Below, piece after piece: positions 25,114 to 33,949 of a DNA stretch of 44,893 bases (within the stretch, counting starts at the first letter, position 1; the number at the start of each line of letters is the position of its first letter). The stretch is from assembly GCA_023402395.1 (NCBI GenBank), contig JAEYGI010000057.1, positions 1 to 44,893 on the forward strand, in the 5' to 3' direction. The notes under the pieces are model-generated. The model was not told the origin of the DNA. It did no database searches and worked only from the letters and a program-made list of their open reading frames with translations. The DNA comes from Bacillota bacterium. GTDB lineage: Bacteria; Bacillota; UBA4882; UBA8346. Made by a program: the position numbers and the translations under genes.

Positions 25114-26130
25114 ATGCACCGATTGCTGAGATCCGGGGGATGGGCTTTGCATCAGAATAACCTCCGAAATGAAGGATTTATCATTCAAAACCGACTTGAT
25201 GGTTTATTACGGCCGGCGTTATTAGTTTCGCTCGGCTTACATCTGTCGTTATGGTTTGGCGCGAACTTTTTCCAACCCGCCGCGCCTAAGGCGGCGATTC
25301 CGGTTTGGATCGAGATGGCGGCGGAAGAAGGCGGCGGTGGCGGTGGGCTGGCGCCACCGGCGATGGCGGCAATAACGGAACAGCATCCCGGATCGCGGTC
25401 CCAAAGGAATCAAGTTGCGCGGCGATCGAGAAATTCCGCTCCGGAAAGGCTGAACCGGGGAGAAGCAACACCGGTACACCGCGCCGCGCCGGATTTGATC
25501 GAACCGGCGCAAAACTTGACTCGCCCTCCCGAGTCCCGGCTGGCGGTGACGAGTTCGGAGTTGACGACGTCAGTGGAACCAGTCTCAGATTCTGGAGCCC
25601 CAATTGCTCCCATCGATTCGGATTCTTTATTGACGACTGGAGCCGCTCTGGTTGATAGCCCGCCATTAACCGGCGCGGGCCGGGAGAACGGTAGCGGAAC
25701 GGCCGGACAGAGCGGCGGAAGTGGAGCCGGAATCGGAAGCGGAGTTGGCAATGGAATCGGGAGTGGGATTGGAAACGGAATCGGAACTGGAGTTGGGAGC
25801 GGGAGCGGCGATGGCCGGGTTCAGTTGCCGTACAGCTATTTTCAGAGAATATTGACACGGATTGAATCCATGAAGCGCTATCCCCGATTCGCCAAGGAAC
25901 GGGGTTTGGAAGGCAAAGTGCGCCTGGAGTTCGTGATCTGCGGCGATGGCCGGATTAAGGATTTGAAGGTGGTCGGCACCTCCGGTTCCCGGATTTTAGA
26001 TCAGGATGCGATCGCTACATTGCGGCGGGCCGGGCCTTTTCCACCGGTACCCGGCCGGAGCGCCGCCGAGACGGTGGCGGTTCGGTTGGCAATTACCTAT
26101 CAATTAATCGCGGAGTTGGAAAAGAGTTAA
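25114..26130 (+). CDS. tonB: TonB-like energy transducer
   Basis: TonB spans the periplasm and carries energy from ExbB-ExbD to the outer-membrane receptor. This 338-residue protein has an N-terminal membrane anchor with a His in the helix (LLVSLGLHLSLWFGANFF, about residues 33-50) and a C-terminal TonB domain (YPRFAKERGLEGKVRLEFVI to RAGPFPPVPG, about 250-320). The linker is unusual: rather than the Pro/Lys-Glu spacer it ends in a stretch of Gly-Ser/Asn-Gly repeats (about 190-232). The ATG at 25114 has a poor ribosome binding site; TTG at 25147 behind GGGGGA is an alternative. It heads the uptake locus, with promoter and operator just upstream. Confidence 0.88.
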   Translation: MHRLLRSGGWALHQNNLRNEGFIIQNRLDGLLRPALLVSLGLHLSLWFGANFFQPAAPKAAIPVWIEMAAEEGGGGGGLAPPAMAAITEQHPGSRSQRNQVARRSRNSAPERLNRGEATPVHRAAPDLIEPAQNLTRPPESRLAVTSSELTTSVEPVSDSGAPIAPIDSDSLLTTGAALVDSPPLTGAGRENGSGTAGQSGGSGAGIGSGVGNGIGSGIGNGIGTGVGSGSGDGRVQLPYSYFQRILTRIESMKRYPRFAKERGLEGKVRLEFVICGDGRIKDLKVVGTSGSRILDQDAIATLRRAGPFPPVPGRSAAETVAVRLAITYQLIAELEKS

Positions 26131-26143
26131 TTTTTTCGGAATT

Positions 26144-26165
26144 AAAGTTAGGAAAAACTAACTTT
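26144..26165. promoter_or_regulatory. Second copy of the 6-6-6 palindrome, before the receptor gene
   Basis: AAAGTTAG-GAAAAA-CTAACTTT, perfect 8-base arms that contain the AGTTAG-N6-CTAACT arrangement found at the tonB promoter. It lies 38 bases before the receptor start. A T-tract of four bases follows, so it could also act as a weak terminator for tonB; the match to the first site favours an operator. Confidence 0.5.
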
Positions 26166-26202
26166 TGTTCATAAAAACATCTAAATGAATGGAGGAGCGA
26201 AA

Positions 26203-28047
26203 ATGACGGGTAGACGGTATAGCCGTACCGGCGGTCTGGTTTTAACGGCGCTTTGCTTATTGGGCCTTTGGGCGTCGGCGGGAGTCTGGGCTCAAGCAGA
26301 GGAGGCCCAATCCGAGGCTGATCTGGGCGAGGTCAAAGTCACCACTTCGACCAAGACCGAGCGGCAAATTGACGAAGTTCCGATCGCGGTGGAAGTGATC
26401 ACCAAGGAAGAGCTGGAACAGGCGAACGTAAAGACGGTGCAGGAAGCCTTGAACTATGTCTCCGGTATTCAGGCCGTTCAGGACGGCGGCAGTTGGGGAA
26501 ACAAGGGCAACGTCCGGCTGCGCGGCATGGATTACAGCCATACCTTGATTTTAATCGACGGGCAGCGTTTTTACGGCGGCCACGACGGGGTGGATATTCA
26601 GAGCATCTCGCCGGAGATGGTCGAACAGATCGAGATCGTGAAAGGGCCGTTTTCATCGTTGTACGGCAGCGACGCCATGGGCGGAGTCATTAATATCATC
26701 ACCAAGAAAGGAAGCGGAGCGCCGTACGGCCGTCTCACGGTTGAGAGCGGCAGCCGCAACACGCAACTGGTGGAAAGCAGCGCCGGATTTGGCCAAGACA
26801 AATGGGGCGGGGTTCTTACCTTTACGCATCGCAACAGCGACGGGCTGGAAGCGGCGACGGACAAGTATCAGGAGAACGTCGTCAGCGCCAATCTCGGCTA
26901 TACCTTCAGTCCCCGGTCCAAAGTGGAACTTAATCCTTATTACTCATTGAATGAGATGGATTATGAGGAACGGAATCAGAAGCGTTTCGGTTTGAATGCC
27001 AACTGGAAATATAATCCTGACGAACTTTCCCGCTGGTATGCGCGGGGATCGATGTTCAATTATAAGCATTGGACGGAAGATCGAAGCACCGATTATGTGG
27101 ATGATTCCTATGAGGGAGAGATTGGGTACAGCCGTCTGCTCGGCTCCAGGCATCAACTCACCGCCGGCCTGCAAGTCCACAGAGAGCTCATTGATGATAA
27201 CGGCAAGGTCTATGCCGCCGATCAAACCACCAACGCCCTGTTTATTCAAGACGAGATTGACCTGGCGCCGTTTCAGGTCATTCTGGGAACGCGCTTTGAC
27301 GATCATGACCGCTGGGGCAGCGAGGTCAACCCCAACTTGAGCGTGGGGTATCAGTTGAATGAAAAGGCCCGGCTCCGGGGCTCGGTGGGCAAAGCGTTCA
27401 CCGCGCCGACCCTGGTGGCGCTATATGCCGATAATTGGCGGATGGGCAGCGCGTTTATCGTTCACGCCAATCCCGATTTGGAACCGGAAGAGTCGGTCGG
27501 GTATCAGTTGGGACTGGACTACCGTTTTTCGGAACAGGTTTCCGGACAGGCGACCTTATTCCGGAATGATATCGAAAATCTGATCACTTCGCGTATCGTA
27601 AGATCGGGACCCATGCCGTGGGATATGTATTGGGAGAATGTCGGCGAGGCCATGACCCAAGGATTGGAGCTCAGCCTGAAACGGCGTTGGAACGACCGGT
27701 TCAGCGGCAGCCTCGGGTATACGTACCTGGAAACCGAGGATAAGGATACCGGCAAAGAACTTACGGGCCGGCCGCAAAGCAGCCTTAATCTCGGATTGGA
27801 TTGGACCGCTCCGTTGGGGCTCCAGGTTCATTTCTCCAGCTTATACGTTGGCAAACGCTACGATGATGATGCCAATACCGTGAAGCTGGACGATTATTTC
27901 CTGCTCAACTTGGGCGTGGAAAGAGCCCTCACTGAGAACTACCGGATCTTTATTAAGGCCAACAATTTGTTGGGCGTCGATGACGCCACCGACGCGCCGG
28001 ATCTCGATGGAGTAGAGTATTACGCCGGACTTAAAGTCCGGATTTAA
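26203..28047 (+). CDS. TonB-dependent outer-membrane receptor
   Basis: A 614-residue receptor of the BtuB/FepA type. A signal peptide (to about VWAQAEEA) is followed by a plug domain (VPIAVEVITKEELEQ, LRGMDYSHTLILIDGQRFY, GPFSSLYGSDAMGGVINIIT) and a 22-strand-type barrel ending in an amphipathic strand GVEYYAGLKVRI, as outer-membrane proteins do. It imports a scarce ligand, for example a siderophore, cobalamin or heme; the barrel is short, closer to BtuB size than to siderophore receptors. The start is ATG 26203, with GGAGGAG upstream; ATG 26185 is too near the same site. It shows the organism has an outer membrane. Confidence 0.93.
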   Translation: MTGRRYSRTGGLVLTALCLLGLWASAGVWAQAEEAQSEADLGEVKVTTSTKTERQIDEVPIAVEVITKEELEQANVKTVQEALNYVSGIQAVQDGGSWGNKGNVRLRGMDYSHTLILIDGQRFYGGHDGVDIQSISPEMVEQIEIVKGPFSSLYGSDAMGGVINIITKKGSGAPYGRLTVESGSRNTQLVESSAGFGQDKWGGVLTFTHRNSDGLEAATDKYQENVVSANLGYTFSPRSKVELNPYYSLNEMDYEERNQKRFGLNANWKYNPDELSRWYARGSMFNYKHWTEDRSTDYVDDSYEGEIGYSRLLGSRHQLTAGLQVHRELIDDNGKVYAADQTTNALFIQDEIDLAPFQVILGTRFDDHDRWGSEVNPNLSVGYQLNEKARLRGSVGKAFTAPTLVALYADNWRMGSAFIVHANPDLEPEESVGYQLGLDYRFSEQVSGQATLFRNDIENLITSRIVRSGPMPWDMYWENVGEAMTQGLELSLKRRWNDRFSGSLGYTYLETEDKDTGKELTGRPQSSLNLGLDWTAPLGLQVHFSSLYVGKRYDDDANTVKLDDYFLLNLGVERALTENYRIFIKANNLLGVDDATDAPDLDGVEYYAGLKVRI

Positions 28048-28054
28048 CGATGAA

Positions 28055-28094
28055 CCGGACGGAACGAGCCTTTCTTTGGCTCAGTTCCGTCCGG
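28055..28094 (+). terminator. Hairpin after the receptor gene
   Basis: Stem CCGGACGGAAC and GTTCCGTCCGG with a further inner GAGCC/GGCTC pairing, 8 bases after the receptor stop. Only a mixed T-rich tail (CCTTCTTAATTT) follows, so it may reduce rather than stop transcription into the ABC transporter genes. Confidence 0.6.
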
Positions 28095-28170
28095 CCTTCT
28101 TAATTTAAAAGGGATTTGGCGTAGATGACGCCTTATTGGAATGGAGCGTTCGATGGAAAGGAGCCATCTT

Positions 28171-29130
28171 ATGAAAGGTAATCAGCGCGGATGGTTATTG
28201 CTGGCGGGGTTCTGCCTGTTATGGGTGATTGGGCTGGGGTGGAGCGCGCCGGTAGCGATGGGCCAGACGACCTCCGGTTTTGTCCTGACTGAAGGGGATG
28301 GGACGCAAGTTATCTTGCCGCAGCCGCCCCGGCGGGTGGTCGTGCTTTCCTGGAGCACGGCCGAGATTTTGCTGCGTTTGGGAATCCGTCCGGTGGGCGT
28401 TTCTTCCTCGCTGCAGCCGTTGCCGCCCGAATTCCAAGGCATTGCCGAGGTGGGAATGGCGATGCGGCCCGATATTGAAAAGATCCAAAGCGTCCGTCCG
28501 GATCTGGTGATCGCCAGTTCCCAGTTTAAGGCGACGATGAAACCGATCTTCGCCGATCATGGACTGCGGGCTTATTTCATTGACAATCAGCGTTACACCG
28601 ACGCCTTGGCTTCCATCACCAAACTGGGGACGGCCTTCGATCGCCGGGAACAGGCCGACCGGCTGCTGGCCGGGATCAAGCAAAGAGAACGGGCCGTGCT
28701 GGCGCGGATCGCCGGCCGGCGTCCGCCCCGGGTGTTGATCATCTTTGGCACCTCGGAATCATTCATGCTGGCCCGGGAGGAATCATATGTGGGCGATCTG
28801 GTGAAAACGCTGCGGGGGATCAATGTCGCCACCGCGATGTCTTCCGGCGGAATGCTCAGCGGGTATGTCCCGTTCAGCCTGGAAAAAGTGGTGGAGTCGA
28901 ACCCCGAGGTGATTCTGCGCATCGCCCACGGCAACCCGGAGACGACTGCGGCGATCTTCCGCAAGGAATTTGCGTCGGATCCGGTCTGGAAACGGATCGA
29001 GGCGGTGCGGCGGGGACGAGTGTACGATTTGGAGGAGGGGTTGTTTTTCGCCAACCCCGGCCTGAAATGTAGTGACGCATTGGAAAAAATGGCGGAGCTT
29101 CTATATGGCCTTCCGGCGAAAGAGGTTTAA
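28171..29130 (+). CDS. ABC transporter substrate-binding protein (FecB/BtuF type)
   Basis: Periplasmic binding protein of the iron-siderophore/cobalamin/heme class (319 aa). The ATG at 28171 has AAGGAG upstream and is followed by a signal peptide (LLLAGFCLLWVIGLGW, cleavage near VAMGQTT; no lipobox Cys). Family landmarks are RRVVVLSWSTAEILLRLG, the KIQSVRPDLVIASSQF segment and ASDPVWKRIEAVRRGRVY near the C-terminus. It receives the ligand from the outer-membrane receptor and hands it to the permease encoded next, whose ATG directly follows its stop. Confidence 0.92.
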   Translation: MKGNQRGWLLLAGFCLLWVIGLGWSAPVAMGQTTSGFVLTEGDGTQVILPQPPRRVVVLSWSTAEILLRLGIRPVGVSSSLQPLPPEFQGIAEVGMAMRPDIEKIQSVRPDLVIASSQFKATMKPIFADHGLRAYFIDNQRYTDALASITKLGTAFDRREQADRLLAGIKQRERAVLARIAGRRPPRVLIIFGTSESFMLAREESYVGDLVKTLRGINVATAMSSGGMLSGYVPFSLEKVVESNPEVILRIAHGNPETTAAIFRKEFASDPVWKRIEAVRRGRVYDLEEGLFFANPGLKCSDALEKMAELLYGLPAKEV

Positions 29131-30147
29131 ATGAGCATCGCCAGAGCCAGAAACGAGGAGTCAAGCAGAATCCCGGCGGGCGCCGCCTTGCTGGTCGCGT
29201 TGCTGTTATTGGCCGTCGCCTTGGTAGCCGCGCTGCGGTTTGGCAGTGTTAGCTATGCCACGGCCGAAGTATGGCGGGCCTTGATCCGTCCCGATGACAC
29301 GGCGGCCGCGATCGTGGTTTGGGGAATCCGTCTGCCGCGCGCCTTGGTGGCCTTGATGGTCGGCGCCAATCTGGCCGTCTCCGGGGCGCTGTTGCAGGCG
29401 GTGATGCGCAATCCGCTCGCCGATCCGGGGTTGATCGGGGTCTCGAGCGGCGGCAGCCTGGTCGCCCTGACCATTATGCTGATCTTTCCGGAACAGAGCC
29501 GGTTCGTGCCGTTTGCCGGTTTCCTGGGCGGCATGGCCGCTTGTTTTTTGGTATTCAGTCTGGCGTGGCGGCAAGGATCCGACCCGGTGCGGATCGTTTT
29601 GGCCGGGGTAGCGGTCAATGCGGTGCTGGGGGGCGGGACCGCCGTGCTCTCCACCCTTTATAGCGATCGGATCCAAAGCGTGATCATGTGGCTGAACGGC
29701 AGTTTATCGGGGAAAAGCTGGCATCAGGTCCATCTGCTGTTTCCCTACGCCGGATTGGGTTTATTCGCCGCGCTGCTCTTGATCAAAACCGCCAACCTAT
29801 TGCGGTTGGGCGATGAGGTCGCCAAAAATTTGGGGATGCGGGTCGACCGGGGCCGGTTATTGCTGACGGTGGTCGCCGCGTTTAACGCCGGGATCACGGT
29901 CGCCGTGGTCGGCTTGATCGGATTCGTGGGTTTAATCGTGCCGCATATCAGCCGCTTGCTGGTGGGCTCGGATTACCGTGGCATGCTGCCGCTTTCCGCC
30001 GTATTGGGCGCCGCGTTGCTGCTGGCCGCCGATTGCGCGGCGCGAACCGCGTTCAGCCCGATTGAATTGCCGGTGGGAATCCTGATGGCGATCAGCGGCG
30101 GGCCGTTCTTTCTTTATCTGATGCGGAAAGGAGGGAACCGCGGCTGA
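29131..30147 (+). CDS. ABC transporter permease (FecCD/BtuC type)
   Basis: A 338-residue inner-membrane permease with about ten hydrophobic helices. Signatures of the family: WGIRLPRALVALMVGANLAVSGALLQ, the RNPLADPGLIGVSSGGSL segment, and GLIGFVGLIVPHISRLLVG, which contacts the ATPase. FecCD permeases work as homodimers when a single permease gene is present, as here. It overlaps the ATPase gene by one base (TGATG). Confidence 0.95.
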   Translation: MSIARARNEESSRIPAGAALLVALLLLAVALVAALRFGSVSYATAEVWRALIRPDDTAAAIVVWGIRLPRALVALMVGANLAVSGALLQAVMRNPLADPGLIGVSSGGSLVALTIMLIFPEQSRFVPFAGFLGGMAACFLVFSLAWRQGSDPVRIVLAGVAVNAVLGGGTAVLSTLYSDRIQSVIMWLNGSLSGKSWHQVHLLFPYAGLGLFAALLLIKTANLLRLGDEVAKNLGMRVDRGRLLLTVVAAFNAGITVAVVGLIGFVGLIVPHISRLLVGSDYRGMLPLSAVLGAALLLAADCAARTAFSPIELPVGILMAISGGPFFLYLMRKGGNRG

Positions 30148-30953
30148 TGAGCCAAGCATCGATGCTCCAAGCCTCCGGTTTGCAATTGGCGTATGAGCGC
30201 CGCGTCGTCGTCGCCGGATTCGAACTGGACGTGCGCCCCGGCGAAGTGGTCACCTTGATTGGGCCCAACGGCTCCGGGAAATCCACCGTATTAAAGGCGC
30301 TGGCGCGTTTGTTGCGCTGCAGCGGGGGAACGGTGTATCTGAGCGGCCGGGCGATTCAGCAACTGCCGACCAGGGAAGTCGCCAAACAACTGTGCATCCT
30401 GACCCAGAATCCGGTCAGTCTCTCCGATCTGACGGTGCGGGAATTGGTCGCGTACGGCCGCGCGCCGCATCAGCCGTGGTACGTATGGAGCGATTCGCAG
30501 TCGGAACAGGTCACGAGATGGGCCCTGGCCCAGACTAAGCTGGAAGACTTGGCGGAGCGGCCCTTGCAGCGGCTCTCCGGCGGAGAACGGCAACGGGCCT
30601 GGATTGCGATGGCCTTGGCGCAGCAACCGCGGGTGCTGCTGCTGGATGAGCCTACGACGTTTCTGGATATCAGCCATCAGCTGGAGATCATGGAGCTGCT
30701 GCGGCGGCTCAACCGGGAACTGGGGCTGACCATTTTAATGGTGCTGCACGATCTCAATCAGGCGATTCATTACAGCGACCGCGTGGCCGTGCTGCGGGGC
30801 GGCCGGAAAGTCGCCGAAGGCCGTCCCGAAGCGGTAATTACCGAAGCGTTATTAAAAGAAGTCTATCAGGTGGAAGCGGCGATCATTCGCCATGGCGCGT
30901 CCGGAAAGCCGGTGGTGGTGCCGTTGAGTCTGGCCGCTTCCGCGCCAATTTGA
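30147..30953 (+). CDS. ABC transporter ATP-binding protein (FecE/BtuD type)
   Basis: A 268-residue ATPase with Walker A GPNGSGKST (39-47), Q-loop LTQNPVSLSDLTV, signature LSGGERQRAWIAMAL, Walker B VLLLDEPTTFLDI and the switch His in MVLHDLN. It powers the FecCD-type permease. Eighteen bases separate it from the first nitrogenase-like gene, so transporter and reductase-like genes are probably on one transcript. Confidence 0.95.
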   Translation: MSQASMLQASGLQLAYERRVVVAGFELDVRPGEVVTLIGPNGSGKSTVLKALARLLRCSGGTVYLSGRAIQQLPTREVAKQLCILTQNPVSLSDLTVRELVAYGRAPHQPWYVWSDSQSEQVTRWALAQTKLEDLAERPLQRLSGGERQRAWIAMALAQQPRVLLLDEPTTFLDISHQLEIMELLRRLNRELGLTILMVLHDLNQAIHYSDRVAVLRGGRKVAEGRPEAVITEALLKEVYQVEAAIIRHGASGKPVVVPLSLAASAPI

Positions 30954-30971
30954 GATAGGAGGGAAAAGCAA

Positions 30972-32288
30972 TTGGAAGCGCCGTACCGCCTGGAAAAGCT
31001 CAACCGTTTGTCGGCGATCAAAACGACGCGTGATATTTTGCCGCTTTCGAACGCCCAATTTCCGGGGACGCACTGCCCCTTGTTCGGGGTGGCCTTGACA
31101 ACCTGGAACCTTCAGGGCCTGGCCGTCCTGGTGCTGGGAACCGAGGAATGCGCCTATTATACCAAGAATTTCGTGCTGATGCGCGCCCGGGGCGATGCCG
31201 CGGCCGGCCCGGACAACGTCTTTTCGGCCTGCCTGAACCAACACGATGTGATCTTCGGCTGCCGCGACGAACTGGACCAGGCGCTGCTGGAGATCGACCG
31301 GGAATGGGCGCCGGAAGCCATTCTGGTGGTGTCCACCTGCATCCCGGAGTTGACCGGCGAGGATCTGGAAGGGGCGCTAGAGATCTGCCAGGCGAAAACC
31401 CGGGCCAAATTGCTGCTGGTCAAGACCGATCATTTCAGTTGCAAGAATCATATCCCCGGGATTGAGCGGGCCTTGGAAGCCTTGGCCGGGCTGATGGAAG
31501 CCCAGCCGCTGCGGAAGAATACCGTCAATCTGCTGGGACAGCGGTATCGGAGCCTGGGCGAGACGGAGCTGGTGGGCAATTTGCGGCGGCATGGGATCGA
31601 GGTGCATTTGACGCTGCCCTGTTCCGGCAGCGTTCAAACCATCCGTTGCGCGCCGGCCGCCGCGTTGAATATCGTCACCGACCATACCGGACTGGCCTTG
31701 GCCCAACGGATGAAGGAACGCTTCGGCCGGGATTACGTGCTGTTCCAGCGCTATGCGGATCCGGAGCGGATCGCCGCGGCCTACCGGGCCATCGCCGCGG
31801 CGTTGAGAATTGACCTGGAGGAAGAGATTGCGCGGGGCCGGCGGGAAGTGGCGGAAGCCATCGCCGAGTATGGAACGGGGCTGGCGGGCACCACTTTTAT
31901 TTACGGCAATTCGCCGCTGCCTCCGTTTGAGTTGGCGGGTTTCCTGGCCGGATTGGGAATGACGCCGCTGTTGATCCAGGCCCGTGAACTGTATCCGGGC
32001 GATGAGACGGATTGCGCCGCGCTGTTGACGGCCGGCTTTGATCCCTATGTGACCCGGGTGGCCAATATCGCGCCCCTGCGGACGATCTACGGCCAGCTCA
32101 GCCCGGACTTTTATATCGGCCATGAAAGCCCGGAACGCTTGGCGCGGCATGGCGTCCGCCAAGTGATGCTGGACCGGGTGGCCGCCAAAATCGGGTTCGA
32201 AGTCACCGCCAATCTGACGAGAATCCTCGGCGAGTCGGCGTTAAAGCCGGCGGCTGCCGGAAAGGAACAACGGCATGCGGCTGTATAA
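30972..32288 (+). CDS. Nitrogenase component 1-like protein, cysteine-bearing subunit
   Basis: A 438-residue member of the nitrogenase component 1 superfamily (NifD/K, NifE/N, BchN/B, CfbD). Cys35 (GTHCPLFG), Cys60 (GTEECAYYTKN) and Cys123 (VVSTCIPELTGEDLEG) match the three conserved cluster ligands; spacings of 25 and 63 are close to those I recall for NifD (26, 66) and BchN (25, 61). The FeMo-cofactor ligands of NifD are not apparent and the chain is shorter than NifD, so it is not a nitrogenase. It would hold an Fe-S cluster with its partner encoded next, for reductive chemistry on an unknown substrate. The start is TTG 30972 behind AGGAGGG. It overlaps the partner gene by 14 bases. Confidence 0.85.
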   Translation: MEAPYRLEKLNRLSAIKTTRDILPLSNAQFPGTHCPLFGVALTTWNLQGLAVLVLGTEECAYYTKNFVLMRARGDAAAGPDNVFSACLNQHDVIFGCRDELDQALLEIDREWAPEAILVVSTCIPELTGEDLEGALEICQAKTRAKLLLVKTDHFSCKNHIPGIERALEALAGLMEAQPLRKNTVNLLGQRYRSLGETELVGNLRRHGIEVHLTLPCSGSVQTIRCAPAAALNIVTDHTGLALAQRMKERFGRDYVLFQRYADPERIAAAYRAIAAALRIDLEEEIARGRREVAEAIAEYGTGLAGTTFIYGNSPLPPFELAGFLAGLGMTPLLIQARELYPGDETDCAALLTAGFDPYVTRVANIAPLRTIYGQLSPDFYIGHESPERLARHGVRQVMLDRVAAKIGFEVTANLTRILGESALKPAAAGKEQRHAAV

Positions 32289-33546
32289 ATATTTACCGGT
32301 TCCGTCGGATCGAATGGGATTGCTATGGACCTTGGGCTCGCTCAAGGACGTTTGCATCGTGGAATACGGCCCGGCCGGCACCACCCATTACGGCATGGAA
32401 AGCTTGATGCAGATGAACGCGGAGCTGCGGGCCGGCCTCTATACCACCGACCTGGACGAGTCCGAGGTGGTGCTGGGCGACACCGGCCGCCTGGAGGCGA
32501 CCATCCGGGAGGTGGACCAAGTGTACCGGCCAGCCGTGATCTTGGTGGTCGGCTCGTCGTTGGTGGCCGTCACCGGCATCGATCTGAAAGGAATCTGCCA
32601 CGATCTTCAGCCGGAGACCGCCGCGCGATTAATCGCTTTTGAAAGCGGCGGATTTCAAGGCGATTATACGGTGGGCATCCGGGAGGGGCTGCGGACATTG
32701 GCCCAGGAAGTGGTGAAACCGTCCCCGCGCCGGGAGCCGAAGACCTACAATATCATCGGCTGCACCGTTGATATGTATGATTTCGCCGCCGATTGGCGCG
32801 AAATGGCGCGAATGATGGAGCGGGCGTTCGGCTACCGGCTGCGGGCCGTCTTTACCGCCGGGACGACCTTGCGCGAGATCGAAACCGCTTCCGGGGCCGA
32901 ATTCAACCTGGTGCTCCGCTCCGAAGGGCTGGCCGCGGCGGAAATCTTACAGGAACGCCATGGCCAGAATTATGTGACGGGCTGTCCGTATGGGCTCAAG
33001 GGCACGGTGGCCTGGCTGGAGAAGATCGGCGCCGCCTTGGGCCGGAAACCGGACGCCGGGTATCTGGCGGAAGAGACTTCGGTTTTACAACCGCAACTGT
33101 TCCGCCAGCGCATGGCGTTTTTCGCTTACCGGAAGCTGCGGACGGTACTGGCGGGAGCTTATGATTTTCTGGCGGAGTTCGCGCCGTTCCTGGCCGAGGA
33201 ATTGGGCCTGGAACTGGCGGTATTAATCGTCAATCACCAGTTGGGCAAGGATCATCGGCATGGCCTTTCCCCAGCGTTGCGGGAACGATTGATCGAGGTT
33301 GATCAGGAGGCGGCCGTTGACGCGTTATTGAAGGAAATCAAGCCGCAGGTGGTCTTGGGCGATGGGATGCTTTTGGAGCGGGCTGGCGCGAGCGCCATCA
33401 AAATTCAGGTGTCCAACCCCAATCTGGACCGGATCTTACTGTATGAGCATACTCCGCTGGTTGGGTTCCGGGGCGCGACGTATCTGCTCGAGCTGTTGCT
33501 GAATGGAGTCCGCGTTCAAGGCAAGGCCTTGCCGGCCCGGTTTTAG
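32275..33546 (+). CDS. Nitrogenase component 1-like protein, cysteine-poor subunit
   Basis: A 423-residue paralogue of the preceding subunit, probably its heterodimer partner. The N-terminus aligns by eye, without gaps, to BchB of protochlorophyllide reductase: GPAGTTHYG stands where BchB has PLGDDY. The cluster ligand Asp36 of BchB is Thr36 here, and the three Cys positions of NifK are also lost (VVGSSLVAVTGIDL in place of STTC...). The later fold is intact (YNIIGCTVDMYDF, VTGCPYGLKGTVAWL, VVLGDGMLLERAG). This asymmetry resembles dark-operative reductases more than nitrogenase. The fourth cluster ligand is unclear. No NifH/BchL-like ATPase is encoded here. Confidence 0.83.
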   Translation: MRLYKYLPVPSDRMGLLWTLGSLKDVCIVEYGPAGTTHYGMESLMQMNAELRAGLYTTDLDESEVVLGDTGRLEATIREVDQVYRPAVILVVGSSLVAVTGIDLKGICHDLQPETAARLIAFESGGFQGDYTVGIREGLRTLAQEVVKPSPRREPKTYNIIGCTVDMYDFAADWREMARMMERAFGYRLRAVFTAGTTLREIETASGAEFNLVLRSEGLAAAEILQERHGQNYVTGCPYGLKGTVAWLEKIGAALGRKPDAGYLAEETSVLQPQLFRQRMAFFAYRKLRTVLAGAYDFLAEFAPFLAEELGLELAVLIVNHQLGKDHRHGLSPALRERLIEVDQEAAVDALLKEIKPQVVLGDGMLLERAGASAIKIQVSNPNLDRILLYEHTPLVGFRGATYLLELLLNGVRVQGKALPARF

Positions 33547-33641
33547 GGGTGATCCGATTACCGTATTTAACTGGGTATTAAGTTAGCTCCGTAAGAATTC
33601 TGTAAGAATCAAGAGAACAATGAAAAGAAATGTTGAAAGAA

Positions 33642-33809
33642 TTGCCGGATTGGTTGATGCGCCGTGAAAAGCGTCGGATTTCGTCGTTGCTCGGTCTCTG
33701 CGGTCCTCACCGTACATCGAGTACGGCTCCGGTCCTCGTTCGGTCGCGCCTAGAACTCCTCGCTTTTGACGACGCGAATGTTGAACTGAAAGTTCAACCA
33801 ATCCGGCAA
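33642..33809. repeat. MITE-like dispersed repeat, copy C with terminal inverted repeats
   Basis: A 168-base element bounded by perfect 15-base inverted repeats (TTGCCGGATTGGTTG and its complement). It contains, inverted, the two blocks shared with 5598-5757, and the core shared with 262-317. An internal hairpin GTTGAACT-GAA-AGTTCAAC adjoins the right end. The element fills the 400-base gap between the nitrogenase-like pair and the chelatase gene. It encodes nothing and is too short for a transposase, so a non-autonomous element is likely. Confidence 0.6.
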
Positions 33810-33949
33810 AACTCATCCCGGCGCTATGTAAGCGGAAGCGCCGGACAGTTTTCGAGTGACTAAAGATGGATTCCCCTACTTAGCGGGACAGAGCAAAAAT
33901 GTTTTGCGGAGTAAACTGATACTCAGAATAATTATTCAAGGAGAAGACA

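Noticed and set aside
30972..33546. True nitrogenase (nifDK) or the nifEN scaffold
   Set aside because: The chains are shorter than NifD/NifK, FeMo-cofactor ligands are not apparent, the second subunit lacks cluster cysteines, and no nifH, nifB or other nif genes are present.
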